DNA of 64,000 bases from Hyphomicrobiales bacterium (GTDB lineage Bacteria > Pseudomonadota > Alphaproteobacteria > Rhizobiales > Xanthobacteraceae), in NCBI GenBank assembly GCA_017305715.1, contig JAFKKG010000025.1:1-64000 (forward strand), read 5' to 3'. Under the pieces are notes generated by a model. The model made no database searches. It was not told where the DNA came from and saw nothing but the letters and a program-made list of their open reading frames with translations. Shown here one piece after another: positions 27,895-36,579 of the stretch. The position numbers and the translations under genes were made by a program. Every line of letters begins with the position of its first letter. The stretch's first letter is position 1.

Positions 27895-28075
27895 CCCCGA
27901 GCGAGGATTGGCTTCCGAAGATTTATGCAGCTCACTGCATCACCTCATATCCGGTCGAATCGTTTGATCCGTACCCACCTTCCGCATGCTTGCGGCAAGG
28001 AAGCCTGGCGAGGATGAGACCCATCTACGAAGCGGCATTTGAAGCCCTAGGGTGGCACGGTCATCATCCATCCCG
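27895..28075 (-). ncRNA. Predicted bridge RNA (seekRNA) of the IS110-family element
   Basis: This non-coding region downstream of the transposase can fold into two guide loops. Loop 1: GGATGAGACC (28012-28021) pairs with GGTC-A-TCATCC (28059-28069), a 10-bp stem with one bulge. Inside it, AGGGTGGCA (28049-28057) is the exact complement of the left target TGCCACC plus CT, and CTACG (28025-28029) equals the CT core plus the first three bases of the right target. Loop 2, closed by CCG/CGG at 27915-27917/27952-27954: AGATT (27919-27923) complements the right element end plus CT (GAATCT), CTCATAT (27944-27950) equals CT plus the left element end, and a hairpin ATGCAG-CTCA-CTGCAT lies between them. 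The outer boundaries are approximate. Bridge RNAs of this design are established for IS110/IS1111 elements; this instance is inferred. Confidence 0.72.
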
Positions 28076-28119
28076 CACGGAACGCGGCGAAGCCGCGACG
28101 CGTGATGGCGCGGTTTGTT

Positions 28120-29268
28120 TTATGTCTTCATGGTTGCCCGCTCCGGAATGAGGCCCGTGGTGAGATAGCGCCACAGCGCCACGATCAGCTTGCGCGCCAA
28201 TGCGACGATGGCGATGCGTTTGGCGCGTTTGCCGGCGTTGGCGGTGCGTGTGCGGAACCAGCGGCTGAGCGCGCTGTCCGGTTGATGGCGGAGCCAGAGC
28301 CAGGCCAGTTCGATCGCCTTGTGGCGGGCCCGCCGATTGCCGGCCTTGCTGATGCCTTGCTCGCGATCGATGCCGCCGCTCTTCCAGGGGCTGGGTGCCA
28401 ATCCGTTATAGCTGGCGACCTCGCGCCGGTTGCGGAAGTCCTTGTAAAACACCTCGTCCACCAGCGTCGTGGTGAAGGCCGGGCCGAGCGCCTTGAGCCG
28501 CTGCAAGTTCGATCGCCGCTCCGCCATCGGCGCAGGAACGGGACAGCTCTGCCCAGCCTGGGCGTGTTCCAGCGCCGCAAGCTGCTCGCGCACCATGGTC
28601 AGGCGCGCGTGTTCGCGCGTCACTTCCGCCAACAGGTGAGGTGGCAGCGGTTGGCCCTGCCAATCCCGCTGCTGCTTCAGAAAGCTGAGCCAGTTCCGTC
28701 GCCGCGGATTGCCGACCGCCACGCCCAGAAGGCGCAGCAGCGCCTTGATCCGGTTGGTATAGCCCGTTTGCTCCTTGACCAGACGGTCGCGTTCACGGCT
28801 GGCGCGCCGGGCATCCTCTTCGGCCACGCTCGGAACCCGGACAATCCGCACCACCCGCGGCTCGCCCCGCAGATAGGCCATCAAGGTCCGCAGCATCAGC
28901 TCGCCGTCGATCCGGTCCGTCTTCACCCGCCGCGACCGCTGCTCCACCGCAATGCTGGCCGCATCGAACACAAAGTTGGCGATCCCCGCCGCCTGCAGCA
29001 GCCGGTGCAGCCAAAAGCCGTCATAGCCGGCTTCATAGCAGCTCACCACCCGCGGCGCGGCCCCCAGCTTCGCGGTTGCCCGCGCCCTGACCTTCTCGAT
29101 TTGGGCCAGCAACTCGGCGTGATCGCCGCCCTCGATCTTGTGGCGCGAGATTCGGTCTCGATCCGGACTGTGCAGGGTCACCAACCACGTCTTCTGGCTC
29201 AGTTCGATTGCAACGAAAATTGTGTCACTATGGCCGACGGTGGGCGTGATCTCGGTCGATGCTTGCAT
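28120..29268 (-). CDS. IS110-family transposase (RNA-guided recombinase)
   Basis: A 382-residue recombinase with an N-terminal RuvC-like DEDD domain and a C-terminal serine-containing domain. The N-terminal acidic cluster is seen as FVAIELSQKTW (Glu in place of the usual first Asp), SCYEAGYDGFWLHR and VKTDRIDGELMLRTL. A helical linker follows, and the Transposase_20 block is LKALGPAFTTTLVDEV, then YNGLAPSPWKSGGIDREQGISKAGNRR, where the Ser in GISKAGN is the expected nucleophile. The frame is complete with no lesions, so the element may still be mobile. It reads opposite to the IS630 gene it interrupts. The RNA guide appears to be encoded just downstream on the same strand. Confidence 0.9.
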   Translation of the reverse strand: MQASTEITPTVGHSDTIFVAIELSQKTWLVTLHSPDRDRISRHKIEGGDHAELLAQIEKVRARATAKLGAAPRVVSCYEAGYDGFWLHRLLQAAGIANFVFDAASIAVEQRSRRVKTDRIDGELMLRTLMAYLRGEPRVVRIVRVPSVAEEDARRASRERDRLVKEQTGYTNRIKALLRLLGVAVGNPRRRNWLSFLKQQRDWQGQPLPPHLLAEVTREHARLTMVREQLAALEHAQAGQSCPVPAPMAERRSNLQRLKALGPAFTTTLVDEVFYKDFRNRREVASYNGLAPSPWKSGGIDREQGISKAGNRRARHKAIELAWLWLRHQPDSALSRWFRTRTANAGKRAKRIAIVALARKLIVALWRYLTTGLIPERATMKT

Positions 29269-29564
29269 CTGACTTCTCCGATGGTTCGAGTGTGCAAACC
29301 CAAACCTATCGGATAGGCCACGCTCACCGCCCCATGGAATCTACGCTCCTGAACTCAATCCGATCGAAAACGTCTGGGAATATCTGCGCGGCAACAAACT
29401 CGCGATCACCGTCTTCGACGACTACGACGACATCGTTGATAAAGCCTGCGATGCATGGAACTTCGTTGAACAAGATCCAAAGCGCATCGCATCAATCACC
29501 ACCCGAACATGGGCAACAGTCAGTCATTAGGGCCGTTGGTATGAGTTCGCAGCTTTATTCTGAA

Positions 29565-29611
29565 TGGCGCACCCGACACGGTTCGAACGTGTGACCTTTG
29601 CCTTCGGAGGG
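29565..29611 (-). other. 3-prime fragment of a tRNA-Arg gene, probable attachment-site remnant
   Basis: Read on the minus strand this is the 3-prime half of a tRNA: anticodon loop CTCCGAA (anticodon CCG, Arg), variable region, a perfect T arm with ACACG and CGTGT around TTCGAAC, the acceptor strand GGGTGCG and CCA. The D arm and 5-prime acceptor strand are absent; nadB coding sequence adjoins instead. Integrases of genomic islands recombine in precisely this part of tRNA genes, so this is probably a former att site. It lies between the IS630 element and the decayed nad operon. Confidence 0.6.
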
Positions 29612-29616
29612 CTAGG

Positions 29617-31178
29617 CTAAGCGGCTTGTTTCGGCAGACGACCTCTGGCCGGCGATACAAAGGTTCGATCGGCCATGTGAGGGGTCTCGAGAGCGTCGGT
29701 AAGACACAGCGTCGAATGCCGCGCAAGATGCGCACGGTCTGGAAAGTCGGTGCGCGCGTGCGCGCCGCGGCTTTCCTGACGGCGCAAGGCGGCCATCACG
29801 ATCATCAAGCCGACGATCGCGGGGTCGCTTGCAGCGTGCTGCGGGACCGCAAGCGGATAGAGCGCGCGGGCGGCTGCGCGCAGACCTTCGCCATCGCGCA
29901 ATACGCCGGCGGCCCGGGACAGGATCGGACGGACCGACGTCGGATCGCTGCCGACGTTTCCATCAGGCAGCGCAGGCTTTCGCCGCCGGGTCGAGGCTGT
30001 CGCGGCAACATCCTGCGCGACGAAGCCGCCGCACACCGCCGCCTCGAGCAGCGAATTGCTCGCGAGCCGATTGGCACCATGCAAGCCGGTGCAGGTGACT
30101 TCGCCGCAGGGCCAGAGACCGGCGACGGATGTTCGGCCGCGCGTGTCCACGGATATACCGCCCATGTGATAGTGCACGGCGGGGCGGATTGGGATCGGTT
30201 GCGTCACCGGATCGACTCCGGCCTCGCGACACATGGCCGTGATCGTCGGGAAACGCCGCGCAACGTCGAGACCCTTCGCACGTCTTGCGTCGAGAAAGAC
30301 GCGATGTCCCGCCCTCATGTGGCGCCAGACCGCACGCGCGACGATGTCGCGAGGGGCAAGTTCTGCGCCGGGCTCGTTCGCCATGAACCGATCGCCGTTT
30401 TCGTCGAGCAAGATGGCGCCTTCTCCGCGCACGGCCTCGCTGACGAGCTTCAGGGGGTAGGATTTGCTGTCGAGTGCCGTCGGATGGAACTGAATGAATT
30501 CAAGGTCGGCCATGACCGCGCCGGCGCGTGCGGCGAGCGCAAGGCCCTGGCCAACGGAGCCCGCCGGATTCGTGCTGTGCAGAAACAAGCCGCCAATACC
30601 GCCGGTCGCGATGACGACGCGGTCGGTGGCGAACACCGCCGGCCCGCGATCGGTCGCGGCGAGAACGCCGGTCACCGCATTGTCGTCGACGATCAGGCGC
30701 CGTGCTGTGGTGGCTTCGCTCACCATGATGGATGGTGTCTCACCGACCTTGCGGGTCAAGGCCCGGATCAGGTCGCGGCCGCTGGCGTCACCTCCGGCAT
30801 GAACGATCCGGCGGCGCGAATGCGCAGCCTCGAGACCAAGAACGATCCAGCCATTGGCGTCCCGATCGAACGCAACGCCGAGCCGCACCAGCTGTTCAAT
30901 CGCCGCGGGCGCGACGGCGAGGATCGCTGCGGCGACGACGTCATCGCAGAGGCCATCCCCGGCGGCGAGCGTATCGCCAGATGTAATGAGGCGTCGTCAT
31001 CGATGCCGATACTGGCGGCGATACCGCCCTGAGCGAGCGTACTCGAAGTTTCGAAGCCGAGCGGCGCCCTGGTCAGCAGCAGCACCGGCTGCGGCGCCAG
31101 CGCGAGCGCAGTCATCAGGCCCGCGAGGCCGCCGCCGATGATCACGACGGCGGCGTCGGTGTCGTACACCTCCGTCAT
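29617..31178 (-). pseudogene. L-aspartate oxidase NadB, one-base frameshift
   Basis: NadB oxidises L-aspartate to iminoaspartate, the first step of bacterial de novo NAD synthesis. The 5-prime part encodes VVIIGGGLAGLMTALALA (FAD motif) and STLAQGGIAASIG. At about 30975 one G is missing, and the rest is read in the next frame: LGVAFDRDANGW, IVHAGGDASGRDLIRAL, LEFIQFHPTAL, HYHMGGISVDTRGRTSVAGLWPCGEVTCTGLHGANRLASNSLLEAAV, all classical NadB. The ATG at 31178 overlaps the nadA stop (ATGA). nadC, normally next, is absent; a tRNA fragment and IS630 follow. Apart from the frameshift, length (about 520 codons) and motifs are normal, so a recent lesion is likely. Confidence 0.82.
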
Positions 31179-32152
31179 CTGATCGCCAGCATCCGTTCGA
31201 CGGCCAGACGTGCGGGCGCTGCGATCCGTTGGTCGATCGTCACTTCGTGCTGCATTGTCTCCAGCGCATGGCGGATATTGCCAAGCGTGATCTTTTTCAT
31301 ATGCGGGCACAGATTGCAGGGACGGATGAAGGCGAGGTCCGGATATTGGAGGGCGACGTTGTCGCTCATGGAACATTCCGTCAACAGCACGACCCGAGGC
31401 GGCCGCTCTTTGGCCACGTACGACGACATCGCTGCCGTTGAGCCGGCGAAATCAGCCTCCGCCGGCACATCCGGCGGACATTCGGGGTGCGCCAGCGCGA
31501 CGACACCGGGATGGTCCTCGCGCAGTTGTCGGACCTCTCCCGCGCTGAAGCGCTCATGCACTTCGCAGTGACCAGTCCAGGTGATCACCTTGACCTTGGT
31601 CTCGGCGGCAATGTTTTTGGCGAGATATTCGTCGGGCAGCATGATCACGCGTTCGACGCCGAGGGATTCGATCACTGCTCTGGCGTTACCGGACGTGCAG
31701 CAGATGTCGGATTCGGCTTTCACCGCGGCCGAGGTGTTGACGTATGTCACGATCGGGACGCCGGGATGGCTTTCTCGCAATAGCCGGACGTCTTCCGGCG
31801 TGATCGAGTCTGCGAGCGAGCAGCCGGCGCCGCGATCCGGGATCAGCACCGTCTTTGACGGATGAGCAACTTGGCGGTCTCGGCCATGAAGTGGACGCCG
31901 GCGAGGACGATGACGTCGGCCTCCACATCCATGGCTTCACGGGCCAGCCCGAGGCTGTCGCCGACGATGTCAGCAACTCAGTGGAAAATCTCCGGCGTTT
32001 GATAATTGTGCGCCAGAACGACCGCATTGCGAGCTCGCTTCAGAGCCATGATCGCGTCGATATCCTCCGCGAAGGCCGGCCATTCGATCGCGGGGACCGC
32101 GTTCCACACTTTCTCGTAGATAGGACGGCTGCAGTTCCATCGTCGGCATCAT
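31175..32152 (-). pseudogene. Quinolinate synthase NadA, three lesions
   Basis: NadA condenses iminoaspartate with dihydroxyacetone phosphate using a 4Fe-4S cluster. The sequence shows [62 protein letters not shown] and IRPCNLCPHMKKITL, including cluster cysteines. Lesions: a one-base shift near 32121 between the start and IYEKVW; a TGA stop at 31978-31980 where the family has Gly in FHGVAD; and another one-base shift near 31864 between KLL and HPSKTVLIP. The start codon (ATG at 32152 or 32149) lies inside the right end of the operator palindrome. A 224-codon 3-prime frame remains open but lacks the N-terminal domain. Confidence 0.83.
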
Positions 32153-32187
32153 AAGTATATACTCCAACTGAGTATATACTTATGATG
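32147..32187. promoter_or_regulatory. Perfect 18-bp-arm palindrome upstream of nadA, probable NadQ operator
   Basis: The arms CATCATAAGTATATACTC (32147-32164) and its exact complement (32170-32187) are separated by five bases. The palindrome lies between the nadQ stop and nadA and overlaps the nadA start codon, an ideal place for repression. NadQ is the known NAD regulator of alphaproteobacterial nadABC operons and is encoded next door, so this is its likely site. A further partial copy, GGAGTATAAG, lies at about 32193. The site is perfectly preserved although the genes are not. Confidence 0.65.
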
Positions 32188-32207
32188 GACTTGGAGTATA
32201 AGCCGTG

Positions 32208-33198
32208 TCAAGTGGAAAGTGGCAATTTGGAACCGGTGAGGGCGCGCTGTGTAAATACCGCACGTCGGAACCGGAACAATTTTGCCGGACGCCCCCCGGT
32301 GTCCTGACTCATGTCTCCGGTTTCCTCGACAAGCTCCTGCTGTTCTATCAGGCGGCGGAAATTCTGCTTGTAGAGGAGACGCCCTGCCAGGGCTTCCATG
32401 CAGCGTTGCAGTTGCAGCAGCGTGAATGTGTCCGGCATCAGTTCGAACACCACCGGTGTGGTATTTGATCTTGGCCCGGAGCCTGGCAATTCCGGTTGCG
32501 AGAATACGGCGATGATCGAGCACCATGGAATTGCCGGGTGCGACCACCGCGGCTTTGTCCGATACCGGTGCCGACGGATTGTCGCGTAAGGCTTCCGGGA
32601 TCAGTCGCGCCTCGTACAGCAGTTCGTAGCGCTGCAGGACCAGTTCCTCGTTCCAGGCGTGCTGCTCCAGGCCGAACAGCATCGCGGCCCGCTGTCGGCG
32701 GATGGCTCGGATCGCCCGGTCCGGCGTCGCCGCAGCCCAGGCCGCGAGGCCCAGCCGCAGCGTTTTCTCGATCAGCGGCGGCGCACCGAGGCGATGATCC
32801 TCCCAGGGGAAATACTCATACCAGCTGCGCCAGCTCGCCTTGTATTCGCCGGAAGCCGGCTGCTCTCTTGTCAGGCCGAGATAGCTCACCGAGATGACGT
32901 GCTTGGCGGCGACGCCGGCGCGGTCCTGATCGGCGAAGGTGTAGAGCTGTTCGACATAGCCGAGCGGCAGCCCGGTTTGCCGTTCGACCCAGGCGCGCAG
33001 CCCCGATTGCAGCGACCGATGGGCCAGTTCGAAAGGACCGGAGGGCAGGGCGCCCTGGTCCTGAATCGTCAGGACACGCGGTTCGCCAGCGGTAACCGCC
33101 ACCAGCACCGCCACCAGCTCCGCCGCAATGCCGTGGTGTGATGAGCGCGCCGCGGGATGCGCGGTTGCCTTGGGTTTGGTGCCGCCCAGCGGGTCCAT
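32208..33198 (-). pseudogene. NadQ-type NAD biosynthesis regulator (Nudix-like domain and winged helix), frameshifted
   Basis: The 5-prime part encodes a Nudix-like sensor domain: ELVAVLVAVTAGEPRVLTI, GPFELAHRSLQSGLRAWVERQTG and YVEQLYTFADQDR. It continues to GIARLRAKIKY. Near 32455-32462 one extra base shifts the frame, and the C-terminal winged helix PVVFELMPDTFTLLQLQRCMEAL to GRPAKLFRFRRA follows in the other frame. This pattern (Nudix-like domain with a winged helix) is that of NadQ/NrtR-type regulators of NAD synthesis. It is directly upstream of nadA on the same strand with the palindromic operator in between. As encoded it would lack its DNA-binding domain. Confidence 0.72.
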
Positions 33199-33549
33199 GA
33201 CCAGGTTTGCTCACGTGCTCAAAGGGTAAGTGTGAAAAAGCTGCTTCGCTCCTACGCACCGATTTCATGCATAAAACCGCAACGTGAAGCGCACGGCAAT
33301 AGCAGTTACACGCCGGCCCGGGCGGGGACGCAAACGGCCATGGCGGTATTTGGAAAAGTAGAATGATCCGGCACGTGGCTGTCCAGGCCAAGCCGAGCGC
33401 TCGACCGACGTCAAAGCCTTGTGAGCAAGCTGTTATAGGCGGAATGCCTTGCACAACGCAGCTCGCGGCGCCGCACTTCGGCGGCAACGAGGACTTTTTC
33501 ATATTGAGAGTAGCAACCGATCTCGCCGCCCGTGCCGGTAGTCGTCGAC
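33199..33549. other. Intergenic stretch between nadQ and panB
   Basis: About 350 bp with only short, unconvincing frames. It should contain the nadQ promoter. No repeat or hairpin stood out. Confidence 0.4.
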
Positions 33550-34374
33550 TTAGCTATTGGCTTTCATGCCGTAGACATGCTCCGGTCCCGGAAACGAGCG
33601 CGACCGGACGTCGGCGGCGTAACTTTCAATTGCGGCCTCGATCATCGGGCCGAGATTGCCGTATCGGCGCACGAATTTGGGTGTCCGTGGCGACACCCCC
33701 AGCATGTCTTCCAGCACCAGGACCTGACCATCGCAGGTCGCGCTGGCGCCGATGCCGATGGTAGGAATGGCGATCGTCTCGGTGATCTTCCGCGCTAGCG
33801 GCTCTGCGACCGCTTCGATCACGACCGAGAATGCACCCGCCTGCGCAATCGCTTTGGCGTCGTTCTCGATCGGCTCCCACGAGCCCTCCTCGCGGCCCTG
33901 GGCGCGGAACGAACCCAGCGTGTTGATCGACTGCGGCGTGAGCCCGATATGTCCCATCACAGGGACGCCTCGCTCGGAGAGAAACGCGATAGTCTCCGCC
34001 ATCCGGGCGCCGCCCTCCAGCTTCACCGCGCCGCAATGGGTCTCCTTGAGGATCCGCGCCGCGGAATGAAACGCCTGCTCCTTTGAAGACTCATACGACC
34101 CAAACGGCATGTCTACCACGACGAGTGCATGCTGCGAACCTCGCATCACCGCTTGGCCCTGTAGCACCATCATTTCGAGCGTCACAGGCACGGTCGTCTC
34201 GAAGCCGTGCATCACATTGCCGAGCGAGTCACCAACCAGAATGATGTCGCAATAGCGATCGACCAGAGCCGCGGTGCGCGCGTGATACGAGGTCAGCATC
34301 ACTATCGGCTCGCCGCCCTTGCGCGCGCGAATGTCTGGCGCGGTCTTGCGCTTGGTAACCGACTGAATGGACAT
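33550..34374 (-). CDS. 3-methyl-2-oxobutanoate hydroxymethyltransferase (PanB)
   Basis: The first committed enzyme of pantothenate synthesis; it transfers a hydroxymethyl group from methylene-tetrahydrofolate to ketoisovalerate. The 274-residue sequence carries the family blocks [66 protein letters not shown] and [24 protein letters not shown]. The Asp in LVGDSLG and the Glu in KLEGG are metal and catalytic residues. The start is ATG 34374 ([10 protein letters not shown]); the upstream in-frame extension has no family similarity. It appears intact. panD lies divergent 465 bp away; panC is not in the window. Confidence 0.93.
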   Translation of the reverse strand: MSIQSVTKRKTAPDIRARKGGEPIVMLTSYHARTAALVDRYCDIILVGDSLGNVMHGFETTVPVTLEMMVLQGQAVMRGSQHALVVVDMPFGSYESSKEQAFHSAARILKETHCGAVKLEGGARMAETIAFLSERGVPVMGHIGLTPQSINTLGSFRAQGREEGSWEPIENDAKAIAQAGAFSVVIEAVAEPLARKITETIAIPTIGIGASATCDGQVLVLEDMLGVSPRTPKFVRRYGNLGPMIEAAIESYAADVRSRSFPGPEHVYGMKANS

Positions 34375-34839
34375 GACTAAACTCCATCGACGGGAATGGC
34401 GACCGCGATCGGGTGAAACGCGAAGGCGACCGCGTGGTCGGCACGAAGCCGCCGGCGATCGCATTCACGCCGTTGGCCGGGCCGTCGATATCGACGGTCG
34501 GCCGGGCCATGACGATGGTTTCGCGTATCACTTTTTGGGAGTCACGTGCAACGCTGGCAAAATCCATGCGAAGGGAAATTGCTTATCCGCTTGAATCGCT
34601 GGGCGTATCGTTGGTTTAAGTGGGGCTTGCCTCTTCAGCGGCGAAAGCCTTGCTGCGAGGGCAGACAGAAAACGGACGTTCCTTTTCCGCGGCGTTAGGA
34701 GAAAGGTTCTTCTATTTTCGAAGGAACATTTGCATAATCGTTCCTTTGTGTCTTTCGTCGATCAACGACATTGTCACGGAGTTGAGCCGCTCGTTAACCG
34801 CATGTGCAATTGTCTCGCAACTCCAACAGGACACCCTGG
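34375..34839. other. Divergent region between panB and panD
   Basis: About 465 bp with no gene I can identify. One might expect panC here, but none of its motifs is readable in any frame. Short minus-strand frames end just before panB. It must contain the promoters of panB and panD. Confidence 0.4.
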
Positions 34840-35187
34840 ATGCAAGTCACCCTGATGAAAGGCAAGATCCACCGCGCGCAGGTGACGCAAGCGGATTTGC
34901 ACTATGAAGGTTCGATCTCGATCGATCGCGTGCTGATCGATGCTGCCGGTCTTCTGGTGAACGAGCGTGTCGACATTTACAATATTGACACCGGCGCGCG
35001 TTTTTCGACCTACGTCATCGAAGCGCCCGCAGGCTCCGGCATCATCGGTCTGAACGGCGCGGCCGCACGGCTGGCGATGGTGGGCGACAAGGTCATCATC
35101 GTTGCCTATGCGAATTTCAATGATGCTGAAGCGCGCAGCTTTCAACCGCGCGTCGTCTTCGTCAATGAGAGAAATCAAAAGCTCTAG
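34840..35187 (+). CDS. Aspartate 1-decarboxylase (PanD)
   Basis: Makes beta-alanine from aspartate for pantothenate synthesis. The 115-residue proenzyme [20 protein letters not shown] continues with HYEGSISID. Cleavage between Gly24 and Ser25 would give the pyruvoyl cofactor, and the numbering matches the classical enzyme exactly. [16 protein letters not shown] and [18 protein letters not shown] are conserved. The ATG at 34840 is therefore preferred over an in-frame start 36 bp upstream. The TAG stop is part of the CTAG target into which an IS5 element was inserted, so coding is not altered but the 3-prime end of the message is. Confidence 0.92.
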   Translation: MQVTLMKGKIHRAQVTQADLHYEGSISIDRVLIDAAGLLVNERVDIYNIDTGARFSTYVIEAPAGSGIIGLNGAAARLAMVGDKVIIVAYANFNDAEARSFQPRVVFVNERNQKL

Positions 35188-36457
35188 CAGTTTGCTGAAA
35201 AACTTGGAAACTGAAAGGGTTTTCGCTCTTTCCGATCCACAGCCCGGATGATGTGTTGATTATCCCACGCACTTGATGTCCTGAACGCTGGCATTTGCTA
35301 GGCTGCGATCAGCTTTGGAATGCGGATCAGGTTGTAGCCGATCAGATTGAGCATGAAGGTGGCAGTGACGCAGGCGAGACCTCGAAGTTTGGTCTTGCGC
35401 ATCGTTCCGTGCTGCTTGCCCTAGCCGAAGATACACTCGATCATGGCGCGGCGCGATTGCGACATGCCATAGCCTTGGTGCCGCGTGGTGCGGCCGTCGA
35501 TGGCGCTGGTTCGGGTCTTGCCGGTTTTGGTGACGCCATTGTTCTGCGTCACATGCGGCGTCACGTTGAGGGCTCGAAGTTTGCCACATGATTGGCGGTG
35601 TCACAAGCCTTGTCCTCACCGGCCGTGATGCGTCCGCCTGCGGCTTTGCTCCTGGCCTTGAGCATTTTCTCCGAAGCACAGCGCTCGGCTGTGCCGGTGG
35701 CCTGCGTGACCATGCCGGCTACGGCAAGCCCGTTCCGGTTCTCCATGGTGGCGTGACCCATATAGCAAAGCTTCGCCTCTCGCCCAGCCGCCTTGCGATA
35801 AAGCCGGCTGTCGGGATCGGTGCTGCTGGCATGCGTATCGTTCTTGCGCTTCTGGCCATGGAAGTTCGCACCGCCGTCGTCGTCACCATTGCCGTCCTTT
35901 GGGCGAAAGCTCTTCTGTGAGGCCCAGGCCTCGATCAGCGTTCCGTCCACCGAAAAATGCTCGTCCGAGAACAACGGCTTGACCTGCGGGTGGTTCAGAA
36001 GCCTGATCATGAACTTCGCAAACACCTCTCCGTTCTGCAGCCGATCCCGGTTCTTCGTGAAGGTGGTCGGGTCCCAGACCGGATCGTCCGGCGAAAGCCC
36101 CACGAACCAGCTGTACAAAAGATTGTAGTCCAGTTGCTCCATCAACTGCCCTTCCGACCGGATGCCGTAAAACACCTCGATCAACAGCGCGCCCAGCAAT
36201 TGTTCCGGTGGAACCGAAGGACGCCCTTCGCTCGCGTAAAGCCTTCCGAAGCTGCGGTTCAACTCTACCAGCACTTCTCGCACCAGATCGCGGATTTTCC
36301 TCAACGGATGGTTCGTCGGCACACGCGCGTCCGGCGATATGTAGGAAACCAGCCCGCCCTGATCTTGAAATGTCCCTCGCATCCTCACCCCCGCCGATTC
36401 GTGATACAAAAGTGAATCATCACTTCGCCGTCATAGCGAGGGTTCTTCGGCAAACTG
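35188..36457 (-). mobile_element. IS5-family insertion sequence, inactive
   Basis: Terminal inverted repeats CAGTTTGC-T-GAA (left) and the complement of CAGTTTGC-C-GAA (right) bound a 1270-bp element. Each end adjoins CTAG (35184-35187 and 36458-36461), a target duplication that fits the YTAR preference of the IS5 group. The left CTAG contains the stop codon of panD. Its single transposase gene is broken. Confidence 0.8.
35298..36382 (-). pseudogene. IS5-family transposase, frameshift and nonsense mutation
   Basis: The frame starts at ATG 36382 behind GGTGAGG with MRGTFQDQGGLVSYISPDA and carries VPTNHPLRKIRDLVREVLVEL and the first catalytic block FSVDGTLIEAWASQKS. Near 35575 it shifts frame; the continuation VTPHVTQNNGVTKTGKTRTSAIDGRTTRHQGYGMSQSRRAMIECIFG ends at a TAG (35421-35423) where the family has Trp (GWGK). 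The tail KQHGTMRKTKLRGL to IPKLIAA follows. Two lesions make it inactive. Confidence 0.82.
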
Positions 36458-36579
36458 CTAGACGTTGACAGCGACGAGTGCGGTCAAATCAGCTTTACTC
36501 TAGCCGAGCATGCGATAGGGTCCCTGCTGGTTTCTTTCTGGAGTGGGCCTCATGCAGCATGGCCTTGTCGGGAGGGCAT

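Larger units (their letters stand above)
27791..29342 (-). mobile_element. Intact IS110-family element inserted in IS630
   Basis: A 1552-bp insert with a CT dinucleotide at each junction (27789-27790 and 29341-29342). Joining base 27790 to 29343 restores the IS630 frame (LPP-YAPELN) without loss or gain, so the target was CCACC-CT-ACGCT. No target duplication other than the CT core is present, as expected for IS110 elements. Subterminal inverted repeats share ATGGGG (27794-27799 and the complement at 29330-29335), then NNNTGAG. The transposase is followed by about 330 bp of non-coding DNA and preceded by only about 70 bp, the IS1111-type layout. Confidence 0.88.
26912..29530 (+). pseudogene. 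IS630-family transposase, frameshifted and interrupted
   Basis: The first part (ATG 26912, behind GAGAGG) encodes a helix-turn-helix region (GLDRKTAAETCGMDRQTLRDWVHRY) and runs to GRLP-type basic sequence. At the A7 run at 27401-27407 a -1 shift is needed to continue as FKKNFAATVRAQIPDRAKG, then IEIWFQDEARIGQQG (first catalytic Asp), LGLDGAGYH (second) and LVRLPP. The IS110 element intervenes between 27790 and 29343, after which YAPELNPIENVWEYLRGNK (catalytic Glu) and the end TWATVSH follow, with a stop at 29528-29530. Frameshifting on an A run is used by several IS families, so the shift itself may be natural. The insertion certainly kills the gene. Confidence 0.82.
26826..29539 (+). mobile_element. 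IS630-family insertion sequence, split by an IS110-family element
   Basis: The element is bounded by inverted ends sharing CCAACGGCCC (26826-26835 on the left, its complement at 29530-29539 on the right), each next to a TA (26824-26825 and 29540-29541), the target duplication typical of IS630/mariner elements. It carries one transposase gene that needs a -1 shift and is interrupted at 27790 by the IS110-type element. Without that insert the element is about 1.16 kb. Confidence 0.85.

Noticed and set aside
34375-34567. Possible panC remnant between panB and panD
   Set aside because: The minus-strand frame (MDFASVARDSQKVIRETIV) has none of the pantothenate synthetase motifs.
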